Assembly: GCA_913062835.1 (NCBI GenBank)
Contig: CAJXXD010000061.1
Coordinates: forward strand, 1-6,211
DNA length: 6,211 bases
From: an uncultured Gammaproteobacteria bacterium
GTDB lineage: Bacteria; Pseudomonadota; Gammaproteobacteria; Pseudomonadales; Litorivicinaceae
Direction of reading: 5' to 3'
In this document: piece by piece, positions 1 through 5,862 of the stretch
How the letters are laid out: every line of letters starts with the position of its first letter
Position numbering within the stretch: the stretch's first letter is position 1
Made by a program: the position numbers and the translations under genes
The notes under the pieces: model-generated
The model's database searches: none
Told to the model about the DNA's origin: nothing
Seen by the model: only the letters and a program-made list of their open reading frames with translations

Positions 1-897
1 GTGGGTGGGTTCTGTGGGGTGTTCAAGCGTGTCTCGATCTACGGGCTGCCGATCTTTCCCTAAGTGCAGATTCTCAGCGACGGTGCCAAAACACAGGGCG
101 TCCTCTAACCGAATGGGGAGGTTGTGATCCAAATGCAGTCGGCACCCATCGGCTAAGCGATGCAGGCCTTGTTCGGACCAAGACAACCCGCGGTCTCCAA
201 TGAGGCGGCCACAGCGGAGGGCCCAGGTGGTTTTCTGGGTGCCAGCCGGGCCTAGAAATAGGGTGATTTCTTGATCGCCTTGGGCTGCCGCCCCGTGCAA
301 CGGCAGTGTGTCTTTTTCCGGCAATAAGAGGCCTAAGACTGTGAGCAAGGCGCGGCGCATCTCTCCGGTGGTGAGGTCGCCCCCCATCAATACTTGGCGC
401 TTGCCCACATGCATGAGAATCACACCGCTGCCTTGGCCAATAATTTCTGCGTCGCCTAGAGTGTCAAGCGGCGCCCAGATCAACTTCCATTCCGGTTTTT
501 CACGCGGGTTAAAGTCGTCTGGGATGTGACATAGGTGATGGCAGCTGAGGGCATGCCATGCTTTTAAGGTGGTGATTTGCAGGGGAACCGCGATGTCTGG
601 GTCGACCCCCAAATGCGCGTGCAATCGATAACGCCGGCGCTCCACGATGGTGTCTTTGACTCGAGTCCAGATCGATTTAAATACCGCGCTATCCATAAAC
701 TTGAACTGGGCATCGGCGCGGATGACATCGGTCACAGATGGCTCGTTGACGACATATCGTTGAACGTCTGTATTGCGTTCTGTGGAAACGGCCAACGCGC
801 CCTCAGCGGTCAACAGTCCTTCATCCAGCGCTAATGCGTGTTCGATTAGCTCGGCAGTGGTGAGGTCGTCAAAGCGACTCGACCCATCGATGTTCAT
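1..897 (-). CDS. Diverged PEP carboxykinase (ATP)-like protein, probable pseudoenzyme (partial, C-terminus outside window)
   Basis: The frame is open for 299 codons, from an ATG at 897 to the window edge, and the C-terminal part is missing. It is collinear with bacterial ATP-dependent PEP carboxykinase (PckA): an N-terminal LTTAELIEHAL / GALAVST region, EPS near residue 53, HAHLGVDPD near 93-101, GEMRRALL at 178-185, LLLP then LPLHGAAAQG near 198-207, a P-loop GPAGTQKTT at 216-224, and RLIGDRGLSW at 231-240. PckA converts oxaloacetate plus ATP to PEP and CO2 in gluconeogenesis, but here the active site is badly altered. The GRSP substrate loop is absent (about residues 40-47), the tyrosine before GEMKK is Thr, both lysines are Arg (181-182), the P-loop Ser and last Gly are Ala and Gln, and the metal-binding Asp of DDEH is Arg236. 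His201, Lys222, Thr223 and Asp235 remain. The start overlaps the hslO stop (ATGA) and has no obvious Shine-Dalgarno, so translation probably depends on coupling to hslO. The family assignment is firm. Loss of PEP carboxykinase activity is an inference; a decaying gene is the alternative. Confidence 0.85.
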   Translation of the reverse strand, partial: MNIDGSSRFDDLTTAELIEHALALDEGLLTAEGALAVSTERNTDVQRYVVNEPSVTDVIRADAQFKFMDSAVFKSIWTRVKDTIVERRRYRLHAHLGVDPDIAVPLQITTLKAWHALSCHHLCHIPDDFNPREKPEWKLIWAPLDTLGDAEIIGQGSGVILMHVGKRQVLMGGDLTTGEMRRALLTVLGLLLPEKDTLPLHGAAAQGDQEITLFLGPAGTQKTTWALRCGRLIGDRGLSWSEQGLHRLADGCRLHLDHNLPIRLEDALCFGTVAENLHLGKDRQPVDRDTLEHPTEPTH

Positions 898-1784
898 TGC
901 AGTGTGTCAGACCCTGGTGGCTGATCAGAGAGTAGCCATTCTAAGTCAGCCTGATCATAAAGGTATACCTGTCCGCAAAAATGGCAGTCGAGTTGCACCT
1001 GAGTCTGCTCGGCAAACAGGGCCACTACTTCGGATTCGCCCAGTGCGCGGATGGCGCGAGCTGAACGCTCTCGCGAGCACGAACAGCCAAAATGCAATGG
1101 CCACGCCTCAAGGCCCCTAGGCTCAAATTCAGAAAACAAGCGATAGGCTAAAAGAGGACCCGCCGATTCAACCAATTCATTGGATGTCACGGTTTGCGCC
1201 AGAACTTCGAGTGTGGACCAGGTGTCTTGTGCTTCCGAATCATAGCCACCTTCTGAGGGCAGGCGTTGCAGTAAGAGCCCGCCGCATTGAACGCCATCAC
1301 TGGCTAGCCAGACTCGAGTATCGAGCTGTTCTGAGTTCTCGAAGTATTGATTGAGGCAGCCTGCCAGCGAGTCGGCTTCGAGCGGGACAATACCCTGATA
1401 CCGCTCCCCCTGAGAGGGCTCAACCGTGACCGCTAAGTAGCCCGTACCCATCAGCCCTCGGAAGCTGGTCGCTGAAATGGCATCGTCCCATTGGGCTGTG
1501 GCTCGGATACGACCATCCGAGCTGCATTCGGCCATCAGTAAACGCACCGGTCCGTCACTCTTGGTTTGTAAAATCATGTCGCCTTCGAATTTGAGCATGT
1601 TGCTAAGGATGCAAGCAGCGGCGGTCAGTTCTTGGCATAGCATTTTCACAGGCTCCGGCATCGCTTGGTGATCCAGCATGTCAGCGACCGCTTGGTCGAG
1701 ATGCACCGTGATGATTCGAGCGTCTTTGGCTTCAGTGCACTGATAGCGGCGCACTGCGTCACGATCAGCGTGTAGTTCGGTCAT
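894..1784 (-). CDS. hslO: Hsp33 redox-regulated chaperonin
   Basis: This 296-residue protein is a cytosolic holdase. In this family zinc is bound by four cysteines; oxidation releases the zinc, forms disulfides and activates binding of unfolding proteins. The C-terminal switch is complete: Cys234-x-Cys236, a 30-residue linker, then Cys267-x-x-Cys270, inside the typical HFGCSCSRER and DCHFCG contexts. The N-terminal substrate-binding domain covers about residues 15-180, with family segments such as AAACILSNMLKFEG (56-69) and FRGLMGTGYLAVT (108-120). The length matches the usual 290-300 residues. The start ATG overlaps the hslR stop codon as ATGA, and an AAGGA-like Shine-Dalgarno lies about 8 nt upstream inside hslR. 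The hslR-hslO pairing is the classical heat-shock arrangement. Its own stop overlaps the start of the PckA-like gene in the same way. I saw no convincing internal heat-shock promoter. Confidence 0.97.
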   Translation of the reverse strand: MTELHADRDAVRRYQCTEAKDARIITVHLDQAVADMLDHQAMPEPVKMLCQELTAAACILSNMLKFEGDMILQTKSDGPVRLLMAECSSDGRIRATAQWDDAISATSFRGLMGTGYLAVTVEPSQGERYQGIVPLEADSLAGCLNQYFENSEQLDTRVWLASDGVQCGGLLLQRLPSEGGYDSEAQDTWSTLEVLAQTVTSNELVESAGPLLAYRLFSEFEPRGLEAWPLHFGCSCSRERSARAIRALGESEVVALFAEQTQVQLDCHFCGQVYLYDQADLEWLLSDQPPGSDTLQ

Positions 1785-2164
1785 TCCATGATTCCTTTCA
1801 ATTTGGTGAGCTGCCTGCGCTCCCGTTTGTTGGGGCGATGGTCTGTCGGTTGAAAGCCCGCCCGTGCATATTTTTGCAAGTCGCGTTCGGTTTCACGTTT
1901 CCGTACAGATGCGTCTGTCTCCTGATAAAGCGCTTGGGCTTCACTGGCAGGTCGTCGGTCTTCCCGGGTATCGAGCACTTCAACCTCAAACGTGATTTGA
2001 CCCTTCGAGATGGTCATGACCTGTCCCGGTAGAACCATTTTAGACGGCTTTGCCTTCACCCCCTCGATGTGAATCTTGCCGCCGTCAATCGCCTCTCGAG
2101 CGAGGCCTCGTGTTTTAAAGAAGCGCGCGGCCCATAGCCATTTGTCGAGGCGCACACCGCTCAT
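1781..2164 (-). CDS. hslR: Heat-shock protein 15, ribosome-associated S4-domain RNA-binding protein
   Basis: This 127-residue basic protein matches Hsp15 along its length (the E. coli protein has 133). The S4 RNA-binding fold occupies about residues 5-65, starting with RLDKWLWAARFFKTRGLARE, then IDGGKIHIEG and KPSKMVLPG. The signature RRPASEAQALYQET follows near residues 86-99, and the tail is lysine/arginine rich (RPNKRERRQL). In E. coli, Hsp15 binds free 50S subunits that still carry a nascent chain on a peptidyl-tRNA, and recycles them after heat-induced stalling. The ATG overlaps the stop of the upstream nucleotidase gene as ATGA. A GGAGG at 2175-2179 stands 10 nt upstream, a rather long spacing, so coupling may contribute. 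Its stop in turn overlaps the hslO start. Nothing looks damaged. Confidence 0.96.
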   Translation of the reverse strand: MSGVRLDKWLWAARFFKTRGLAREAIDGGKIHIEGVKAKPSKMVLPGQVMTISKGQITFEVEVLDTREDRRPASEAQALYQETDASVRKRETERDLQKYARAGFQPTDHRPNKRERRQLTKLKGIME

Positions 2165-2838
2165 GTTCCGATGGCCTCCAGTGAGGGTAGCAGGGCGTCA
2201 AAATCTTCGATGCCTTTTTTCCAGTGACTTCGGGGCGGCATGGCTAAATTGGGATGACGGATCTCAATAATTTCCCGTACGCCGGCTTGTTCGGCGGCGT
2301 CGAGTACTTTTGGGGAGTCATCGATGAAGAGGGCGCGACCTGGATCGATCGCGTGTTGTTCGAACAGATGCCGCCAAAAATCAGGATGCTCTTTGGCGAC
2401 GCCAAAATCGTGGCTTGAGACGATTCCGTCTACCATCTGATCCAAGGGCAACACCTCCAATTTCAGTGTCACGACATCTCGATGAGCATTGGTGGCAATC
2501 AACGTTCTTAGACGGCTTTTTTTAAGTGCCTGTAAAAATGGCTCGGCATGGGGGCGAAACCGGATCAAATGCGCCAGCTCACGTTTGGCTGCCATCAGGT
2601 CAATCCCAAAAAACTCAGCCCAATAGTCTGTGCAGTACCAGGTTAACGTTCCTTCATGGGTTTTTAGTTCATCAGTAAACCGCTTTTGGATCACGTCAGG
2701 GGACTCATGGGTGAGGCGACCGACGATCTCATGAACGTGGTGCATCCAAAATGTCGTGTCGTAGTGCAGATCTAATAGGGTGCCGTCCATATCCAATAAG
2801 ACGTCATCGATGCTTGACCAATCCAGATCAAAGGGCAT
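2161..2838 (-). CDS. yrfG: HAD-superfamily purine nucleotidase, YrfG (GMP/IMP nucleotidase) type
   Basis: This 225-residue soluble HAD phosphatase has all four catalytic motifs: motif I DMDGTLLD (nucleophile Asp16, acid/base Asp18), motif II Thr116 in ATNAH, motif III Lys149 in FGVAKE, and motif IV FIDDS (Asp173, Asp174). The helical cap, with TWYCTDYWAEFFGIDL at about residues 66-81, closely resembles E. coli YrfG, which dephosphorylates GMP and IMP. That substrate is inferred from the resemblance. In E. coli the same gene also lies directly upstream of hslR, which supports orthology. The ATG lies inside the end of the peptidase gene (11-nt overlap) and has a consensus AGGAGG six bases upstream, so it can be initiated strongly on its own. 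Its stop overlaps the hslR start as ATGA. How a nucleotidase relates to the chaperone genes is unknown; the neighbourhood is simply conserved. Confidence 0.9.
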   Translation of the reverse strand: MPFDLDWSSIDDVLLDMDGTLLDLHYDTTFWMHHVHEIVGRLTHESPDVIQKRFTDELKTHEGTLTWYCTDYWAEFFGIDLMAAKRELAHLIRFRPHAEPFLQALKKSRLRTLIATNAHRDVVTLKLEVLPLDQMVDGIVSSHDFGVAKEHPDFWRHLFEQHAIDPGRALFIDDSPKVLDAAEQAGVREIIEIRHPNLAMPPRSHWKKGIEDFDALLPSLEAIGT

Positions 2839-4885
2839 AAGGCGCCTCCTTCGGCAGATCGAATAATCGAATCACAGCTTGGTAAATCCGTGCGACATCG
2901 TCGAGCCCAGCGTATCGACCGCTTGGCCCACCGTGTCCTGCCTGCAGTTCGGTGTAGAGTAAAAACGGACCGCCGAGTCCGGTATTTTTAAGGGTCTGAA
3001 TCCATCGCGCCGGCTCCCAGTAGGTGACGCGAGGATCGGTTAACCCCGCGGTCGCCAGGATGCATGGGTAGTGTCGGGCCTCCGCCATGAGGGTGGGCGT
3101 GTAGTGTGCCAGCCTTCGGAAGGCATCCTTGGACTCAGAGGGATTGCCCCATTCTGGCCACTCCGGCGGGGTCAGTGGCAAGCTATCGTCCAACATGGTG
3201 TCTAGAACATCCACAAAAGGAACATCCGCGATGACCCCCCGGAACAACTCGGGTCTGCGCATGACCGCAGTGCCGACCAAAAGGCCGCCTGCACTTCCAC
3301 CGTGCAGCACGATTTGACCGGCGGAGGTTAGGCCGTCACGAATCAAGGTTTCTGCTGCGCCAATCAGATCATTAAATGAATTGTCCTTAGCGGCCATGCG
3401 ACCGTCTTTGTACCAGGCGTGGCCATTTTCCATGCCGCCACGCACGTGGGCGGTGACGTGCAATACGCCGCGAGTTAACAAAGTTCGTCGTGTGGCGCTA
3501 AAGCCTGGTGTGAGGCTCATTCCGTAGGCACCGTATCCGGTTAGCAATACCGGCGTGTCCGGGCCTGGGATCAGGTCCTGATGGTGAACAAGGGTCAATG
3601 GAATTTTTTGTCCGTCTCCGGAGACGCCGTAGTGTCGTTTGACTACATAGTGTTCAGGCGTATGCCCATTCGGTGGCTCTGAAGTTTTAAGAACGGTCAG
3701 TGCGCCTGTGTTGAGGTCGACCTCGACCGTTTGAGGCGCGGTGGCGGGTGTCGAGATGCGCAGCCGAATGTGATCACGATGATTCCCCGGCAAGGGATCC
3801 AAATGGGCATCGTGGATCTGGCTTTCGAGCGCCAATTCAGTCCGTTCGATGAAGTGTTCGAGATTGGGTTCAATCACGAAATAGCGACCGGAACCCTCGT
3901 GAGTGGTCTCGATCACCCAGTGCTTTTCTAATACCTCGTAATCACTGAGGAGGTGACCCTCGGGCGGTGCCCAAAGCAGTCGCCACTGGTCTGGCGATGA
4001 GGGTGCCGCTCCGGTTGGCATGGGTGCCACATACAGCGCAAAATCTGGATGATGGTGGTTGGTTCGAAGCAGTAGGTGATTGCCGACTTGCTCGAGTTCA
4101 TACTCAAGTTCAGGTATCCAATCGGTCATCGCAATCGGATTGAGGTCCTCAAGTGTCGACGACAGCAAAAAGGTCTGATTGGTCTGGTGGTCATGGCAAT
4201 CAATGGTAATCAAAGTTTCAGTGCTGGTTTTGCCCAATCCGATGAATCGGCCCGGGTTAGGGTTTTCAAAGACCAGAACGTCGTCTGTTTGAGATGTGCC
4301 AAGCGTGTGGCACCAGACGGAACTTGGACGCTGATGCTTGTCGAGTCGGGTGTAGAGAAGCTTTTTCGAATCGCTGCTCCATTCAAAGTCCCCGCGGCAA
4401 TCGGTTAACGGTGTTTCAAAGGGTCTGTCTGTGCCAGCCACAAATACGGTCAAGGTGTACCGCTCAGAGCCTTGGACGTCTTCGGTCACTGCAAAGTATC
4501 GATGGTCGGGGGAATGATCAGCCGACCCGAGATCGTAAAATGCATGGCCGTGAGCGCGGGTGTCCCCGGACAGTAAAACCTCGAGGTCGGTGTGTGCCTG
4601 ATGCTGTCGCAAGAAGTCTGGATGCTCGGCGCCGGCCCTAAAGCGTTGCCAATATCGATACGGACCGTCCTCGATGGGGACCGAGGTGTCTTCATCTCGA
4701 ATCGTGGCTTTGAGCTCCTGAAGAATCCAGTCTCGGGCATCGGGTCCGCCGAGCCACTCCTCTGCAAGGGTATTTTCGGCTTCAAGATGATGTCGGATAT
4801 TGGGTGGCAACGTGCTTGGGTCGTCTAGTACGTCTTGCCAATTTTCCGCTTTGAGCCACTCTGTTTCAGTGATTTTGCTTTGCAT
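2828..4885 (-). CDS. ptrB: S9A-family serine peptidase, oligopeptidase B type
   Basis: I take the start at the ATG at 4885, giving 685 residues (E. coli PtrB has 686). A 707-residue reading from 4951 would run into the divergent transporter gene and adds sequence unlike the family. An N-terminal segment and seven-bladed propeller (about residues 80-400, with repeats such as SPDHRYFAVTED) precede an alpha/beta-hydrolase domain. The triad is visible: Ser531 in GGSAGG, Asp617 in GLTDPRVTYWEP, and His651 in AGHGG. The oxyanion-side GYGAYG and the HVRGG motif are present. Oligopeptidase B cleaves short peptides after Lys or Arg in the cytosol. In the VPFVDVLDTMLDDSLPLT...EWGNP region, the family's E-x-E substrate-binding pair reads E-x-P, so P1 preference may differ. 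There is no signal peptide. It is the first gene of the minus-strand operon, with a divergent neighbour 40 bp away. Prolyl oligopeptidase is a less likely alternative. Confidence 0.92.
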   Translation of the reverse strand: MQSKITETEWLKAENWQDVLDDPSTLPPNIRHHLEAENTLAEEWLGGPDARDWILQELKATIRDEDTSVPIEDGPYRYWQRFRAGAEHPDFLRQHQAHTDLEVLLSGDTRAHGHAFYDLGSADHSPDHRYFAVTEDVQGSERYTLTVFVAGTDRPFETPLTDCRGDFEWSSDSKKLLYTRLDKHQRPSSVWCHTLGTSQTDDVLVFENPNPGRFIGLGKTSTETLITIDCHDHQTNQTFLLSSTLEDLNPIAMTDWIPELEYELEQVGNHLLLRTNHHHPDFALYVAPMPTGAAPSSPDQWRLLWAPPEGHLLSDYEVLEKHWVIETTHEGSGRYFVIEPNLEHFIERTELALESQIHDAHLDPLPGNHRDHIRLRISTPATAPQTVEVDLNTGALTVLKTSEPPNGHTPEHYVVKRHYGVSGDGQKIPLTLVHHQDLIPGPDTPVLLTGYGAYGMSLTPGFSATRRTLLTRGVLHVTAHVRGGMENGHAWYKDGRMAAKDNSFNDLIGAAETLIRDGLTSAGQIVLHGGSAGGLLVGTAVMRRPELFRGVIADVPFVDVLDTMLDDSLPLTPPEWPEWGNPSESKDAFRRLAHYTPTLMAEARHYPCILATAGLTDPRVTYWEPARWIQTLKNTGLGGPFLLYTELQAGHGGPSGRYAGLDDVARIYQAVIRLFDLPKEAPYAL
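2845..2850 (-). promoter_or_regulatory. Consensus Shine-Dalgarno AGGAGG for the HAD nucleotidase
   Basis: A perfect AGGAGG on the minus strand stands six bases before the nucleotidase ATG (2838), inside the last codons of the peptidase gene. It fixes that start and suggests that translation of the downstream genes is set here rather than only by read-through from the peptidase. Confidence 0.8.
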
Positions 4886-4887
4886 GG

Positions 4888-4905
4888 CGCTAGTGTACGC
4901 TAGCG
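4888..4905. repeat. Symmetric CGCTAG-N6-CTAGCG repeat in the divergent intergenic region
   Basis: The 40-bp gap between the divergent peptidase and transporter starts holds CGCTAG, six bases, then CTAGCG, a perfect 6+6 dyad. CGCTAG also recurs directly at 4888 and 4898, exactly 10 bp apart, and the second copy extends into the self-complementary CGCTAGCG. The dyad covers the putative -10 element of the peptidase promoter, so it could be an operator for a dimeric regulator. The pattern is seen directly; the operator role is inferred from position. Chance similarity in such a short region cannot be excluded. Confidence 0.4.
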
Positions 4906-4920
4906 TCGCAATCTTGTGAG
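4892..4920 (-). promoter_or_regulatory. Candidate sigma70-like promoter for the peptidase operon
   Basis: On the minus strand a -35-like CTCACA (4915-4920) and a -10-like TACACT (4892-4897) are separated by 17 bases; each matches four of six consensus positions. The -10 ends six bases before the peptidase ATG at 4885, so transcription would begin at or next to the start codon and give a nearly leaderless mRNA. This fits the absence of a Shine-Dalgarno there. The -35 overlaps the ribosome binding site of the divergent transporter gene. The call rests on weak matches. Confidence 0.3.
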
Positions 4921-4921
4921 G
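4918..4921 (+). promoter_or_regulatory. Probable Shine-Dalgarno GAGG for the EamA transporter
   Basis: GAGG stands four bases before the ATG at 4926. It is short and close, but it is the only purine-rich match upstream and it supports this start over later in-frame methionines, which would remove the first membrane helix. I could not identify a convincing plus-strand promoter for this gene in the 40-bp gap, so it may lie inside the 5' end of the peptidase gene. Confidence 0.5.
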
Positions 4922-4925
4922 TGTC

Positions 4926-5831
4926 ATGGCAATCGCCGACTGGATCCGCATCCTGGTTTTATCACTGGTCTGGGGCGGTTCATTTTTCTTTGTGGAAGTG
5001 ATGTTGATGGAGCTCCCTGCGCTGACCTCAGTGCTAGGGCGTTTGGTTGTGGGCGCTTTGGGGCTTTGGGTGGTGCTTAAGGTGCTTGGCTATTCGTTTG
5101 GTCAGTTGATCGAGCAGTGGCGCCCCTTTGCTTTCTTGGGATTGGTGAATACCGCCGTCCCATTCAGTTTGATTAGCCTAGGTCAAACCCAGATCACCGG
5201 TTCGTTAGCCTCCATCATCAATGCCTCGACACCCATCATGACTGCCCTTGTGGCGCATTGGGCGACCACTGATGAACGACTTTCTCTGCACAAAGCGCTA
5301 GGAATCGGCCTGGGTTTCGTGGGTGTGCTGGTGTTGTTTGGGCCGGCTGCACTGACCGCGGACGCGACTTTGCTCGGAATGACCGCAGGGTTCGTGGCGA
5401 CCTTTTGCTATGCCTTGGGGTCAGTCTTTTCGAAGCGTCTGAAGCACAATCCACCGATGCTCAATGCCGCGGGACAGATTACCTATGGCGTACTTTGGAT
5501 GCTGCCGTTAACGCTCTGGTGGGATGCGCCCTGGACGCTATCTATGCCTTCGTTGGGCCCTATTTTGGCCATGCTTGGAATAGGACTTCTGTCGACCACC
5601 TTTGCGTTTTATTTGTACTTCCAGGTGCTTCGGACCGCCGGTGCGAGCAATGTCGTATTGGTGACATTTTTAGTGCCGGTGTCGGCTTCGGTGCTTGGGA
5701 TGACGGTGCTCCAGGAAGCCTTAGAGTGGAATGACATATTTGCCTATGTGCTGATTGCGTTGGGGCTGGTGGTCATAGACGGCCGTGCGGCTCAAGCGCT
5801 TGGCATTTTGAGACTAAAGTCGCATAATTGA
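4926..5831 (+). CDS. EamA-domain (DMT superfamily) inner-membrane transporter
   Basis: This 301-residue, strongly hydrophobic protein has about ten predicted membrane helices, near residues 6-25, 31-51, 67-86, 92-111, 121-139, 149-168, 180-198, 209-230, 238-260 and 269-286. They arrange as two tandem five-helix EamA repeats. Family hallmarks are LSLVWGGSFFFVE at the first helix, GSLASIINASTPIMTAL at the fourth, and LVPVSASVLGMTVLQEAL at the ninth. Such proteins are drug/metabolite exporters or permeases of the RhaT/YdcZ-like superfamily. Substrate cannot be read from sequence, and neither neighbour reveals it. The gene is divergent from the peptidase operon and lies 31 nt before msrA on the same strand, so the two may share a transcript. 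Length and topology are normal and there is no sign of damage. Confidence 0.9.
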   Translation: MAIADWIRILVLSLVWGGSFFFVEVMLMELPALTSVLGRLVVGALGLWVVLKVLGYSFGQLIEQWRPFAFLGLVNTAVPFSLISLGQTQITGSLASIINASTPIMTALVAHWATTDERLSLHKALGIGLGFVGVLVLFGPAALTADATLLGMTAGFVATFCYALGSVFSKRLKHNPPMLNAAGQITYGVLWMLPLTLWWDAPWTLSMPSLGPILAMLGIGLLSTTFAFYLYFQVLRTAGASNVVLVTFLVPVSASVLGMTVLQEALEWNDIFAYVLIALGLVVIDGRAAQALGILRLKSHN

Positions 5832-5853
5832 GGTTCATTCGCAGCAGACAGGT

Positions 5854-5858
5854 GGAGG
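5854..5858 (+). promoter_or_regulatory. Shine-Dalgarno GGAGG deciding the GTG start of msrA
   Basis: GGAGG, within a purine-rich GGTGGAGGT, stands four bases before GTG at 5863. There is no in-frame ATG between here and the catalytic motif; the first one lies inside GCFWCME. The GTG is therefore the best start, and it adds a signal-like N-terminus. Confidence 0.65.
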
Positions 5859-5862
5859 TCTC

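Noticed and set aside
1..897. Calling the left-edge gene an ordinary functional pckA or a simple pseudogene
   Set aside because: Key catalytic residues are missing, which argues against a functional PEP carboxykinase, while 299 intact codons with a kept fold pattern argue against a plain pseudogene.
773..1120. A 115-codon plus-strand frame across the hslO/PckA-like junction
   Set aside because: It is antisense to two well-supported genes, resembles no family I know, and has no convincing ribosome binding site.
4076..4641. Two overlapping plus-strand frames of 110 and 115 codons opposite the peptidase gene
   Set aside because: Their composition is what complementary reading of a conserved coding sequence gives, and they lie entirely within the peptidase propeller region.
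4886..4951. A 22-residue N-terminal extension of the peptidase starting at ATG 4951
   Set aside because: It would overlap the divergent transporter start, resembles no part of the oligopeptidase family, and the internal ATG at 4885 gives the normal family length.
5405..5734. A 109-codon frame inside the transporter gene on the same strand
   Set aside because: It is an out-of-frame reading of the helical segments, with no family resemblance; the transporter frame is clearly the real one.
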